Below, one piece after another: positions 1-8,654 of a stretch of 64,000 nucleotides of DNA (position 1 is the first letter of the stretch; each line of letters starts with the position of its first letter). Under the pieces are notes generated by a model. It searched no databases. It saw only the letters and a program-made list of their open reading frames with translations, and was not told the origin of the DNA. Source of the DNA: UBA3305 sp002373555 (GTDB lineage: Bacteria > Bacillota > Clostridia > Lachnospirales > Lachnospiraceae); NCBI GenBank assembly GCA_946612455.1, contig CAMOER010000004.1, positions 50,418 to 114,417 on the forward strand, in the 5' to 3' direction. Made by a program: the position numbers and the translations under genes.

Positions 1-201
1 ATCGATATTCTCCGCCTTCTGTCCGATCGCCACATGGACGCCCTCGCTCATAAGTTTCTCCGTGAGCGCGGAAGCGTGCATATCCGATCCCGACACCTTA
101 AAACCGCGGTCCTTCAGGATCTCTGCCAGGCCGCTCATGCTGATGCCGCCGATCCCGATAAAATGCACCCATTCAGGTCTGTTAAAATCTATACTGGCCA
201 T
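1..201 (-). CDS. murC: UDP-N-acetylmuramate--L-alanine ligase, N-terminal part
   Basis: Partial gene running off the left edge; only the first 67 codons are present. The ATG at 199-201 gives a protein with the MurC Rossmann start HFIGIGGISMSGLAEIL followed by a GF-VSGSD segment, the nucleotide-sugar binding N-terminus of the Mur ligase family. MurC adds L-alanine to UDP-MurNAc in the cytoplasm, an early step of peptidoglycan synthesis. murA, another early step, lies 2 kb upstream on the same strand. The ATP-binding and ligase domains are outside the window, so integrity cannot be judged. Confidence 0.9.
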   Translation of the reverse strand, partial: MASIDFNRPEWVHFIGIGGISMSGLAEILKDRGFKVSGSDMHASALTEKLMSEGVHVAIGQKAENID

Positions 202-320
202 ATAAAACCTCTTCACGTGAATTTATAAAACAGGAGCTCCGCGCATGCGAAACTCCCGTGCAGTTTTCTTATGATCGCATACCGGTGAATTTCAATATCT
301 GCAGATACGCTGTCGGCCGA

Positions 321-665
321 TTATTCGGCTGCGCTTTCCGCTTCCTCACCGGCTTCCGCATCTTCCTCAGCCGCTGCGCCTTCTTCCGCCGCAGCTTCCG
401 CTTCCTCTGCTGCCTCTGTAGCCGTTACGCCGGCATAGTCCGAGATCACCTGCTGGGTGACATCATAATTCGGAAGCGAATCCTCATAGGCCTTGTACTG
501 GTTGTAGCCGGTAAAGCCGATCGCCGCAACGACTGCTGCAGCACAGAGCGCAATCGCACCCTTTGACAGAAGGCTGTTTCTCTTTTTACGGCTCTTTTCC
601 TTTGCCAGATTCGCCTTGCGGTTTGTTTTCTGTTCCTTATATGCATTGACTTTTTCTACGCTCAT
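321..665 (-). CDS. small membrane-anchored protein with acidic Ala/Glu tail
   Basis: A 114-residue protein of unknown function. The ATG at 663-665 is chosen because a CGAGG ribosome binding site lies about 8 bases upstream; longer versions begin in the intergenic region. It has a basic N-terminus (about residues 1-33, rich in K/R/N), one hydrophobic segment (about 34-53), a short outer region with the stretch NYDVTQQVISDYAGVTATEA, and a low-complexity tail of alanine and glutamate. The layout fits a type II anchored protein with a surface-exposed acidic tail. It lies between metK and murC on the same strand. Similar small anchored proteins occur near cell-wall genes, but I cannot name a family. 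Confidence 0.7.
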   Translation of the reverse strand: MSVEKVNAYKEQKTNRKANLAKEKSRKKRNSLLSKGAIALCAAAVVAAIGFTGYNQYKAYEDSLPNYDVTQQVISDYAGVTATEAAEEAEAAAEEGAAAEEDAEAGEEAESAAE

Positions 666-711
666 GACACAATACCTCGGTATTATTTTTCCGCAGATTA
701 CTATACAACGA

Positions 712-738
712 ATGCTCCCTCTTTGCAAGAGGGAGCAT
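712..738. terminator. hairpin between metK and the small anchored protein
   Basis: Perfect 12-bp stem (ATGCTCCCTCTT / AAGAGGGAGCAT) with a three-base loop, 35 bases downstream of the metK stop. Neither strand has a good T-run after the stem, so it could be a weak terminator, an RNA-stabilising end or a processing site for the metK transcript. Confidence 0.5.
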
Positions 739-772
739 ATCATGTTCTTATGGTCTTATGGTCTCTGCCGCA

Positions 773-1960
773 TTACAGATACTGTTTCAGCTCTTCCACG
801 CGGTCTGTCTTTTCCCAGGAAAGATCCAGATCATTTCTGCCGAAATGGCCGTATGCAGCAGTCTGCTTATAAATCGGTCTGCGAAGATCGAGCATCCTGA
901 TGATGCCGGCTGGACGCAGGTCGAAATGCTTCCGGATGATCTCCGTCAGCTTCTCATCCGAGACTTTGCCGGTGCCGAAGGTATCGACAAATACGGAAGT
1001 AGGCGTCGCTACGCCGATCGCGTAGGAAAGCTGGACTTCGCACTTGTCCGCAAGACCTGCCGCGACAACATTCTTGGCGACATAACGCGCAGCGTAAGCC
1101 GCGGAACGGTCGACCTTCGTGCAGTCCTTTCCGGAAAATGCGCCGCCGCCGTGACGGGCGTATCCGCCGTAGGTGTCTACGATGATCTTTCTGCCGGTCA
1201 GGCCCGAATCGCCCTGCGGTCCGCCAATGACGAAACGTCCTGTGGGATTGATGAAGAACTTTGTCTTCTCATCGACCATCCCCGCAGGCACCACGGGATC
1301 GATCACATACTTTCGGATATCCCGGTGGATCTGCTCCTGCGTGACATCCGGATCATGCTGCGTGGAAATGACGACGCAGTCGACTCTCTCCGGCTTTCCT
1401 TCCTCATTGTATTCGATCGTGACCTGGCTCTTGCCGTCCGGGCGAAGGTAGGTGAGCGTACCGTCCTTTCTGACCTCGGCAAGCTTCTTCGTCAGGCGAT
1501 GCGCGAGCGCGATCGGATAAGGCATGAGCTCGGGCGTTTCGTTAGTCGCATAGCCGAACATCATTCCCTGGTCTCCGGCGCCGAAGTTGCCGATCTCCTC
1601 TTCGCTCATCTGGTTTTCCTTGACCTCCAGGGCCCTGTCAACGCCCATGGCGATATCGCCGGACTGGTTGTCGATCGCGGTGAGCACCGCGCAGGTGTGT
1701 CCGTCAAATCCGTATTCGGATCTGTCATACCCGATATCCAGGACGGTTTGTCTCACGATCGCGGGGATATCGACATACGCCGATGTCGTGATCTCGCCCA
1801 TGACCAGAACAAATCCGGTATTAACGCTGGTCTCACAGGCCACGCGGCCCATGGGATCCTGTTCCATGATCGCGTCCAGGACAGCATCCGAGATCTGGTC
1901 GCAGATCTTATCGGGATGTCCCTCGGTCACGGATTCCGATGTGAATAATCTTCTTTCCAT
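773..1960 (-). CDS. metK: S-adenosylmethionine synthetase
   Basis: Makes S-adenosylmethionine from methionine and ATP in the cytoplasm. The 395-residue protein is full length for the family and starts MERRLFTSESVTEGHPDKICD, the conserved MetK N-terminus; the hexapeptide GAGDQGMMFGYA and the P-loop-like GGGAFSGKD are present further on. The ATG at 1958-1960 is preferred over upstream in-frame starts because it matches family starts and has GGAGCTT about 10 bases upstream. The gene has its own promoter and a SAM-I riboswitch with a terminator in its leader, so it should be switched off when SAM is plentiful. No defects are seen. Confidence 0.97.
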   Translation of the reverse strand: MERRLFTSESVTEGHPDKICDQISDAVLDAIMEQDPMGRVACETSVNTGFVLVMGEITTSAYVDIPAIVRQTVLDIGYDRSEYGFDGHTCAVLTAIDNQSGDIAMGVDRALEVKENQMSEEEIGNFGAGDQGMMFGYATNETPELMPYPIALAHRLTKKLAEVRKDGTLTYLRPDGKSQVTIEYNEEGKPERVDCVVISTQHDPDVTQEQIHRDIRKYVIDPVVPAGMVDEKTKFFINPTGRFVIGGPQGDSGLTGRKIIVDTYGGYARHGGGAFSGKDCTKVDRSAAYAARYVAKNVVAAGLADKCEVQLSYAIGVATPTSVFVDTFGTGKVSDEKLTEIIRKHFDLRPAGIIRMLDLRRPIYKQTAAYGHFGRNDLDLSWEKTDRVEELKQYL

Positions 1961-2002
1961 TGCTTCTATAAGCTCCTTTCGATATGCAGCCGAACCTGCT
2001 GC

Positions 2003-2032
2003 AAAGAAAAGCCGGATCCAGAAGGACCCGGC
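2003..2032 (-). terminator. SAM riboswitch expression-platform terminator
   Basis: On the minus strand a 9-bp stem (GCCGGGTCC / GGATCCGGC, one G-U pair, loop TTCT) is followed directly by TTTTCTTT. It lies between the riboswitch aptamer and the metK start, the normal arrangement for transcriptional attenuation by SAM. Confidence 0.85.
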
Positions 2033-2057
2033 ATAAAAACTCGTTTTCAGCACAGAT

Positions 2058-2155
2058 CTTCTTATTGTTCGATTTCTCGCTCCGTGTTAGCACCTTCCAT
2101 CGCTGGGGTTGCTGTGGCATCATCGATCCTTCGTCTCCACCACTCGAAATAAGAA
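2058..2155 (-). ncRNA. SAM-I (S-box) riboswitch in the metK leader
   Basis: The minus-strand leader begins with TCTTATTTCGAG and closes with CGAACAATAAGAAG, which pair as helix P1. Between them are the S-box signatures: GTGGTGGAGACGAAGGATCG, then GATGCCACAGCAACC, then GGAAGGTGCTAACACGG. These correspond to conserved parts of the SAM-I aptamer (P2 kink-turn region, P3 and the P3-P4 junction). SAM binding should stabilise P1 and let the downstream terminator form, shutting off metK. Position and orientation relative to metK support the call. Confidence 0.92.
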
Positions 2156-2183
2156 ATGATCCGGATATTCAGTTGTTGGTGAA

Positions 2184-2212
2184 ATCGTACTACCGGTACG
2201 AGTATATGTCAA
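2184..2212 (-). promoter_or_regulatory. metK promoter with inverted repeat over the -10
   Basis: Minus strand: TTGACA at 2207-2212, 17-base spacer, TACGAT at 2184-2189. The predicted start is about 20 bases ahead of the riboswitch. The spacer and -10 carry an inverted repeat, TCGTAC-CGGTA-GTACGA (2185-2201), which could be an operator. Confidence 0.65.
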
Positions 2213-2243
2213 CAGTGATGTCATACAGAATGCATCAACTGTA

Positions 2244-3533
2244 TCAGCCGACTCTCATGCGGAATTTTCTGGCGTCCTTCGCGTCATTGACGGTCTCGAT
2301 CACGGCGCCCAGGCCCCGCAGTTTTTCATCGAAATCCTCGTATCCGCGCTGGATAAAGCGGATGTTGTCAACGGTCGTATAGCCTTCCGCTGCCAGACCG
2401 GCCATAACGAGGGCTGCGCCGGCTCTCAGGTCCGGTGCTTCCAGATCCGCACCGGTCAGGCGGTCAACGCCGCGGAACACCGCGACATTGCCTTCCACTT
2501 TGATATCCGCGCCCATCTTCGCGAGCTCATCCGCATATTTGAAGCGGTTCTCGAAGATGCTCTCGGTGATAATGCCCGTGCCGTCCGCAAGACAGAGCGC
2601 CACGCCCATCTGGGGCTGCATATCTGTCGGGAAACCGGGGTAAGGCAGGGTCTTCACATTGCAGCTCGTTGTCTTCGGCTTGCCGACGACGCGGATGCTG
2701 TCATCGAATTCAAGTACTTCGCAGCCAAGCTCCAGGAGCTTGGAGGAAATAGCTTCCATATGCTTGGGAATAATGTTCTTAACTGTGATATCGCCTCTGG
2801 TGACGGCTGCCGCGAACATGAATGTTCCGGCTTCGATCTGATCCGGAATGATGGAATATTCCGTGCCGTGCAGGCGTTCCACGCCGCGGATCCGGATGAC
2901 ATCCGTCCCCGCGCCCTTGATATTCGCGCCCATGGAGTTCAGCATATTGGCGACATCCACGACATGCGGTTCCTTAGCCGCATTTTCAATGATCGTATTG
3001 CCGTCCGCCAGAACAGCGGTCAGCATCACATTGATCGTTGCACCGACAGAGACCATGTCCATGTAAACATGGCCGCCGCGGAGCCTCGCGGCATCCGCGA
3101 TCACAAGACCGTGCTCGACCTTTGCCTTCGCAGACAGGGCCCGGAAGCCCTTCAGATGCAGATCGATCGGACGGCTGCCGATATCGCATCCGCCGGGAAG
3201 TGCGACTTCCGCATGGGAATATTTCCCGAGCAGCGCGCCGATCAGATAATAACCGGCTCTGATCTTCCTGATGAAATCATTCTCCACGTGGACAGAATGA
3301 ATGTTGCTGCCGTTCAGGCGCACCGTATGTCTGTCCGGGCGCTCCACGATCACGCCGATGTCCGCAAGGGCTTCCAGCATGACGTTGATATCCCTGACAT
3401 CGGGAAGATTATCAATTATTACTGTATCATCTGTCATAATGGCGGCCGCCAGGATGCCCAGCGCAGCGTTCTTCGCGCCGGCAATGATGACCTCTCCTAC
3501 TAACGGATTTCCGCCTTTCATTATATACTGCAT
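2244..3533 (-). CDS. murA: UDP-N-acetylglucosamine 1-carboxyvinyltransferase
   Basis: First committed enzyme of peptidoglycan synthesis: transfers enolpyruvate from PEP to UDP-GlcNAc. The 429-residue product is full length, starts MQYIMKGGNPLVGEV and has the KN pair (KNAALGIL) near residue 21. The catalytic loop LPGGCDIGSRPIDLH has its cysteine at residue 116, so the enzyme should be fosfomycin-sensitive in principle (established for Cys-type MurA). The C-terminal half has the typical second EPT repeat. Firmicutes often carry two copies (murA and murZ); which one this is cannot be told from the window. Confidence 0.96.
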   Translation of the reverse strand: MQYIMKGGNPLVGEVIIAGAKNAALGILAAAIMTDDTVIIDNLPDVRDINVMLEALADIGVIVERPDRHTVRLNGSNIHSVHVENDFIRKIRAGYYLIGALLGKYSHAEVALPGGCDIGSRPIDLHLKGFRALSAKAKVEHGLVIADAARLRGGHVYMDMVSVGATINVMLTAVLADGNTIIENAAKEPHVVDVANMLNSMGANIKGAGTDVIRIRGVERLHGTEYSIIPDQIEAGTFMFAAAVTRGDITVKNIIPKHMEAISSKLLELGCEVLEFDDSIRVVGKPKTTSCNVKTLPYPGFPTDMQPQMGVALCLADGTGIITESIFENRFKYADELAKMGADIKVEGNVAVFRGVDRLTGADLEAPDLRAGAALVMAGLAAEGYTTVDNIRFIQRGYEDFDEKLRGLGAVIETVNDAKDARKFRMRVG

Positions 3534-3556
3534 CTTGTCACTCCCAAATCCCCAAT

Positions 3557-3572
3557 ATTTACAAATGTAAAT
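3557..3572. promoter_or_regulatory. palindrome in murA upstream region
   Basis: ATTTACA-AA-TGTAAAT, arms perfect over 7 bp, 24 bases ahead of the murA start codon. It may be an operator or simply an RNA hairpin in the leader. The rest of 3534-3753 is AT-rich and holds no gene I can support. Confidence 0.3.
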
Positions 3573-3753
3573 CTACAAAGGAAACAATTCTGCAATAATT
3601 TTCTTATTTTTGTAATCATATGGGCGCACTAGTAGCGTCCGTAACAGGTATTGTAACACGGCGGTGCTGTTTTGTAAACCGTCAGTTGAAAAGACAGACA
3701 GTTCGTTGGATACGGACTGATTTCGTATACAGAAAACGACTGCCGCCGGCATG

Positions 3754-5663
3754 TCAGGTCTCCGTGTCTACGCGCTGCCGCGCCACCAGGCCGGCAAAGA
3801 AGCCGCCCCTTTCGATCAGCGCGTCGTAGCTGCCGTCCTCCACGATCCGGCCGCCGTCGAGCACAAGGATACGGTCACAGTGACGGATGGTGGAGAGCCG
3901 GTGGGCAATGACCACCCGTGTGCAGCCCATGGCGTCCAGCGCCTCGGAGACCTGCCTCTGCGTCCGGTTGTCCAGCGCGCTCGTCGCCTCGTCAAAGAGC
4001 AGGAGCTTCGGCTTCGGCGCGATCGCGCGCGCGATCATCAGCCGCTGCTTCTGTCCGCCGGAGATGCCGCCTCCGCCCTCGGAGACCATCGTATACATCC
4101 CCATGGGCATGGCTCGGATATCGTCGGCGATCCCGGCCGTTTCCGCGGCTTCCCAGGCCTCGTCGACGGAGAGGCCCGGCGCAGTGAGAACGATATTGGA
4201 GTAGATATCGCCCTGGAAGAGGCCGCTTTGCTGCATAACGGTACCGATCTTCCGGCGCAGGGAACCGAGATCCAGGCTCTCGATGTCCTTGCCGTCGTAG
4301 TAGACCGCACCCTTTTCCGGCTTTTCAAAGCCCAGCAGCAGACGCATGAGCGTGGACTTGCCGCAGCCCGTCCGTCCTACGATGGCCACGTATTCGCCGG
4401 GCCTTATCTTCAGAGACAGATCGTTGAGAGCAGGGAAATGCCGGTGGTGAAGGCGGCATTGGCCCTGAGGAACATCGGCGTGTTGTAGGTCAGCGCCGCA
4501 CCGTCGGCGTAGAGATTCAGCCATTTGGCGAAACTGCGCTTTTCCGCGCCGGCCAGCTTGATCTTCTGGATGCCGGAGATCATGGAATAGCTCATGCCGG
4601 ATTCCTTCGCCGCGTACTCCATTCTCTTCCGGCTGATGCCGATCTGCACAAAGGTCGTGACCACGGAGAATCCAACCGTCACCAGCACGATCAGAAGCGA
4701 CGGGATCACCAGTCCCGGCGCAAAGCGAAAGATCTGCGTGACATATAAAAGGGAGGTAAGGCTCGTCAGCCCCGTCGTCATCACGATGTTCATCAGCATG
4801 GAGCAGAGCTGTCCCACCGACATGGAGCGGCTTTTCAGCTCTCCGGGACTGTACTGCCGGAAGAAGCTGGCCGGCAGGGACATGATCCGAATCATCATGG
4901 AAGCCTGCACGCCAAGCGAGGTCTTCGCTTCCAGCCGGCTTGAAACCATGGCATTGACAGAGGAGAAGAGCTGCACGGAAAGTGACACGCAGACCAGGCA
5001 GACCGCCAGCCCGATCAGTGCGGTGCCGCTTCCGCTTAAGAGCACCGGGCCTGTCAGCGCCCTGGTCAGGCGCGGGATCAGCAGGCCTACGCCTGACACC
5101 AGGATCGCCGCGAGAACGAGCATGAGAATGTCACTGACGGAGACGCAGCGTTTCATGTACAGCAGAAGATCGGGGATGCCGAGCTTTTTCAGCGGCAGCG
5201 GACGGTAGAAACAGACCGCGTCCAGGGCAAAGAGCTGCTCGGTCCGGGCGTTCAGGCGAACCGTCCTTCCGGAGGCGGGGTCTCTGAAGTAATAGCCGCT
5301 GATCGTTCCGGGAAGCAGCGCCGCCGGGCTGCTGTCGTCCCTGCGGAAGGCAAGGATCGGTCCGTAGGCATCCTTATACCAGCCCTTCTTCAGCTCCACG
5401 CTGCGGCGCATCATGCCGTGGGGACGCAGGCAGAAGTCCAGCTGCTCGTCGGGATCGGTGATGCTCTCCGGCAGCTCGGAAGGCTTGTAATGGTAGTATT
5501 TTAAGATTTCATCGATGGCGTTTTTCGTGATGATCCGCGCATCGCCGATCCGCTGCGCGTCCCTTTCGCCCATGACCACGCCGGCGATATGGAGAAAGGA
5601 GTCCTCCAGGAGCTGCTGATCGGCTTCCCGCCGGTCCCGGATCTGATTTTCAAACCAACCCAT
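3754..5663 (-). pseudogene. NHLP-type bacteriocin export ABC transporter, split by out-of-frame internal deletion
   Basis: Second ABC subunit of an NHLP/NHLM-type peptide exporter, now broken. The 5' part (5663 down to about 4440) encodes a ~170-residue N-terminal domain plus most of the membrane domain, ending LRANAAFTTGIS and then running into a stop at 4410. The reading frame shifts at about 4435, and the other frame resumes inside the nucleotide-binding domain at ALNDLSLKIRPGEYVAIVG. That part continues with Walker A GRTGCGKST, the ISGGQKQR signature, Walker B LLLFDEATSALD and the H-loop to the end at 3754. Compared with intact family members, about 100 residues (last membrane helices and the linker) are missing at the joint. 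Either a natural deletion or a sequence/assembly error would explain this; as read, no complete protein can be made. Confidence 0.8.
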
Positions 5664-5675
5664 GTGCTCCCCTCC

Positions 5676-7853
5676 TTACTCGTTCGCCACCAGATCGGCG
5701 TAAACGCCGCCACTGGCCATCAGCTCATTGTGGGTGCCGCGTTCAACCACTTTACCCTTGTCCAGCACGATGATCTCGTCACAGTCCCGTACGGTGGAGA
5801 GCCTGTGGGCGATCACAATGCAGGTAATGCCGCGATCGCGGATCGCGTTCACGACCTCGTATTCCGTCCTGGCGTCCAGCGCGCTGGTCGCCTCGTCCAG
5901 AATGATGATGGTGGGGTCCTGCGCCAGTACACGGGCAATTTCCAGCCGCTGGCGCTGTCCGCCGGAGAGATTCCGTCCCCCGGAAGTCAGCTTATGCCGG
6001 TAGCCGCCCGGCATCTGCACGATATCATCGTGGATCTGCGCGTCTCTGGCAGCCAGGATCATCTCAAAGTCCATGATGGTGCTGTCCCACATCTTGATGT
6101 TGTTTTCTATGCTGTCCTCAAAGAGGATGATGTCCTGATCCACTACGGCAAGAGATCCGACCATCACATCGCGCGGATAAGCGCTGCGGGGCCGGCCGTC
6201 AAACAGGATCTCGCCGCTCCAGGGCTCATACATACCGGAAACCAGCTTGGAAACCGTGGACTTGCCGCAGCCGGATGCGCCCACCAGCGCCACCCTGCTT
6301 CCTGTTTTCAGGGAAAGCGAAAAGTCTTTGATCAGAGGCTCTGCCAGACGGGAATAGCCGAAGGTCACATTTTTCAGCTCGATCGTGCCGCTGAGCTTTT
6401 CCAGCGACAGATCCGCGTCCGGGCTGTCTGCCGCGTTTTTATCCTCCGGGTATTCCATGACATCCTCCACGCGCTCCATCTGGGTGCGCATCTCCTGGAT
6501 CGTCTGACCGGCGCTGACGAGCGTCATGGCCGGGGACATGAAGGAGCCCAGGAAGCCCTGGAATATCATGACTGCGCCGAGACTGAACCGGCCCTGCATC
6601 GTGAGCCACACGCCGAGAAGCAGCACAGCGTAATTGGCGAGCGTTCCGATAAAGGCGGGCAGGATGCCGATGGTTTGCTGCATCTTCGCTGCCTCTACGC
6701 TCTGGGAATTGACTGCGGCCTGATGCCCTGCCCATTTCTGGAAGAAACCGCTTTCGGCACCGCTGGCCTTGATGGTCTCGATCATTTCGATGCCGGTGAC
6801 CGTCGCGGCCTCCAACATGCCGGCGTCGCGCATCTGTACACGCGCCACGTTCATACGCTTTTCCGAGATGATTCTGGATAAGACGGCATTGAGGATCAGC
6901 GTGGAAATGCCGATCAGCGTCAGAAGCGGACTCTGCCGCAGCATCAGCACCAGGTAGAATATCATCATGACGGAATTGAGCAGCAGCGGCGCGAAGGTAT
7001 TCACCAGCGTTCCGGCAATGGAGCTGTTGAGCGAAAGGCGTGACTGGATATCTCCCGCCAGACGCTGGGAGAAAAACTCCATGGGAAGGTGCAGCACCTT
7101 CCACATATAGCTTGTACTGCCGATCACGGCCATCTTGCCGTTGATCTTCAGAGAATAGACCGCCTGCACCCACGCGACGGTGATCTGGATCGCCGCCAGC
7201 GCGATCAGCACCGAAATAAACGGGCGGAGCCAGTCCGGGTTCTGCCCGGTGAGCAGTCTGTCAAGAAAGATGCGTGCGGTAACCGAGTTGACAATGCCGA
7301 ACAGATAGGAGATCACCGTCGCCAGCATGACAAAGGCCACTGCCGCCCCCGCGCCGGTCAGGCGCCTGCGGGCAAACGTTATTGTGCTCCGGCGCTTTCC
7401 GTCCGGCCGGAAGTGCTCGGACGGCGTGGGAATAAGCACGATGCCGGTAAAAGCGCCGTCAAACTCTTCCATCGTTACCCTGACGGTACCGCGTGCAGGA
7501 TCATTCAGATATGCATACTTTCCCCGGAAGCCGTCCAGCACAACGAAATGATTCATGTTCCAGTGGAGGATACAGGGAAAACGGCCGTTATTCCGGAGCG
7601 ACTCCGGCGTCATGCGCATCGCCTTGACATCAAAGCCGTAATGCTGTTCCGCAAGATAGATATTTTTCGCATTGGAGCCGTCACGGGAGACGCCGCAGGC
7701 CAGGCGCACCTCTTCCAGCGGCACCCATTTGCCGTAATAGGCCATGAGCATCGCGAGAGAAGCCGCGCCGCATTCCAGCGCCTCCAGCTGCATGACCACC
7801 GGTACCCTTGCTACGCCCCCGGTCAGCGTAGGGGCAGTCTTTTTCTTCGCCAT
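5676..7853 (-). CDS. NHLP bacteriocin export ABC transporter with C39 peptidase domain
   Basis: Peptidase-containing exporter that cleaves a double-glycine-type leader and exports the peptide (family knowledge). The 725-residue protein has an N-terminal C39 peptidase: QLEALECGAASLAML with the nucleophile Cys28 and oxyanion Gln22, then HWNMNHFVVL with the His and LNDPARG with the Asp. A six-helix membrane domain follows (about 160-460). The ATPase has Walker A GASGCGKST, signature LSGGQRQR and Walker B IIILDEATSALD. All key residues look intact. ATG at 7851-7853 is chosen (AGGTG six bases upstream) rather than an upstream GTG. It follows the adaptor gene closely and precedes the broken second ABC gene by 12 bases. 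Confidence 0.88.
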   Translation of the reverse strand: MAKKKTAPTLTGGVARVPVVMQLEALECGAASLAMLMAYYGKWVPLEEVRLACGVSRDGSNAKNIYLAEQHYGFDVKAMRMTPESLRNNGRFPCILHWNMNHFVVLDGFRGKYAYLNDPARGTVRVTMEEFDGAFTGIVLIPTPSEHFRPDGKRRSTITFARRRLTGAGAAVAFVMLATVISYLFGIVNSVTARIFLDRLLTGQNPDWLRPFISVLIALAAIQITVAWVQAVYSLKINGKMAVIGSTSYMWKVLHLPMEFFSQRLAGDIQSRLSLNSSIAGTLVNTFAPLLLNSVMMIFYLVLMLRQSPLLTLIGISTLILNAVLSRIISEKRMNVARVQMRDAGMLEAATVTGIEMIETIKASGAESGFFQKWAGHQAAVNSQSVEAAKMQQTIGILPAFIGTLANYAVLLLGVWLTMQGRFSLGAVMIFQGFLGSFMSPAMTLVSAGQTIQEMRTQMERVEDVMEYPEDKNAADSPDADLSLEKLSGTIELKNVTFGYSRLAEPLIKDFSLSLKTGSRVALVGASGCGKSTVSKLVSGMYEPWSGEILFDGRPRSAYPRDVMVGSLAVVDQDIILFEDSIENNIKMWDSTIMDFEMILAARDAQIHDDIVQMPGGYRHKLTSGGRNLSGGQRQRLEIARVLAQDPTIIILDEATSALDARTEYEVVNAIRDRGITCIVIAHRLSTVRDCDEIIVLDKGKVVERGTHNELMASGGVYADLVANE

Positions 7854-7858
7854 GCGCG

Positions 7859-8287
7859 TCACCTGCTTTCCAGCAGAAATTCGATGGGGCGGGTCTGCTC
7901 CACAACGACGGCCGCGTCATAGCTGCCGTCCGGCAGCTGCACCTCGGCATAAGCCGTGGTCCGGCCATACTCGTCGCAGTCCACCGACGCGATCACGAAC
8001 TCCTGCGAAGCGATCCGCAGCGGCATCCCGGCCTCCAGTTCGTATGCGCTCTGACCGGACGCAACGATCTGCGCCGTGTGATCCTGCACGATGACAGCAG
8101 CGTCCACCGTCGTTTCCAGGGTGCCCACCGCAGACCAGGCAAAGATCCCCGCAAGCAGAACGATGACCGCTGCCAGGACGATCCACATCCCGGGGTTCGT
8201 TACACGCAGATAGCCCGTGAGATCCTCGGGAGAGGAAATACGGTTCATAGCTTTCTTACGGAATAAGTTCTGGTTGTTTTCTGCCAT
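7859..8287 (-). CDS. NHLP system HlyD-like secretion adaptor, short form
   Basis: A 142-residue protein whose N-terminal half (FRKKAMNRISSPEDLTGYLRV, then a membrane segment at about 33-53) is typical of the NHLM secretion adaptor family found with C39-type ABC exporters. It is much shorter than classical HlyD proteins and lacks the long coiled-coil hairpin, leaving a single beta-rich lipoyl-like outer domain. Short forms of this kind are common in Firmicutes operons of this type, so length alone is not proof of truncation. RBS AAAGGAAG lies upstream. First gene of a three-gene minus-strand operon; likely links the exporter to the cell envelope. Confidence 0.75.
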   Translation of the reverse strand: MAENNQNLFRKKAMNRISSPEDLTGYLRVTNPGMWIVLAAVIVLLAGIFAWSAVGTLETTVDAAVIVQDHTAQIVASGQSAYELEAGMPLRIASQEFVIASVDCDEYGRTTAYAEVQLPDGSYDAAVVVEQTRPIEFLLESR

Positions 8288-8538
8288 CAGTTTGATCTTC
8301 CTTTAGGATCGAATCACTTGAAGCGCCGGATGGCGGCCTGCATGATTAACGAATTAATTTTTTATTATATCATACACCAATGCCGTTTTCCAGCTGCGCT
8401 GCCGCGAATGGACAGATATCCTGTTTAAACAAGTGACGACTGTGCCTGCAAGCAGTCATTCTTCCGGCACCTTCCCGCATCAGATAAACCTGTCTGCGCT
8501 AGTCATGAATGCCGATTCGATCCCGAATCTGCACTTTT

Positions 8539-8553
8539 ATCAATTCGTTTAAC
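8539..8553. promoter_or_regulatory. 15-bp inverted-repeat operator, site 1
   Basis: ATCAATTCGTTTAAC. It matches the form RTYAA-N5-TTRAY found at four other control regions in this cluster. It sits just upstream of the -35 of the first glycyl radical enzyme operon. Read on the other strand it shares the flank GGTTTTGTTAA with site 2 at 12745. Confidence 0.6.
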
Positions 8554-8561
8554 AAAACCGG

Positions 8562-8590
8562 TTCCATTTTCTGCGCATTCCTGTTATAGT
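8562..8590 (+). promoter_or_regulatory. promoter of first glycyl radical enzyme operon
   Basis: TTCCAT (8562-8567), 17-base spacer, TATAGT (8585-8590). The -10 is good and the -35 poor, which suggests activator dependence or a weak basal level. It lies 65 bases before the start codon. Confidence 0.45.
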
Positions 8591-8654
8591 ATGAATCACC
8601 TGAAACAGTTTTTGTACACATTCTGTCAGAATGATTCAGAAAGGCGGTCATATC

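Larger units (their letters stand above)
8288..8654. other. divergent control region between exporter operon and glycyl radical enzyme operon
   Basis: No gene seen. It holds a possible minus-strand promoter for the exporter (TATAAT-like box around 8364-8369 as read on the minus strand, weak -35) and, to the right, the operator and promoter of the first glycyl radical enzyme, listed separately. No precursor peptide with a double-glycine leader was found here. Confidence 0.5.

Noticed and set aside
758..1948. Long open frame on the plus strand across metK
   Set aside because: It is the antisense of metK; no ribosome binding site and no recognisable protein, while the minus-strand protein is a complete MetK.
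3534..3753. Search for a bacteriocin precursor gene beside the exporter
   Set aside because: No short frame with ribosome binding site and double-glycine-type leader was found here or in 8288-8654.
4410..4524. Reading the two halves of the second ABC exporter gene as two separate proteins
   Set aside because: The downstream half would begin with out-of-frame sequence and lack part of the nucleotide-binding domain; the upstream half ends in out-of-frame codons. A single broken gene explains both.
5589..7922. Long plus-strand frames across the exporter genes
   Set aside because: Shadows of the ABC genes on the minus strand; composition rich in His/Arg/Gln typical of antisense frames.
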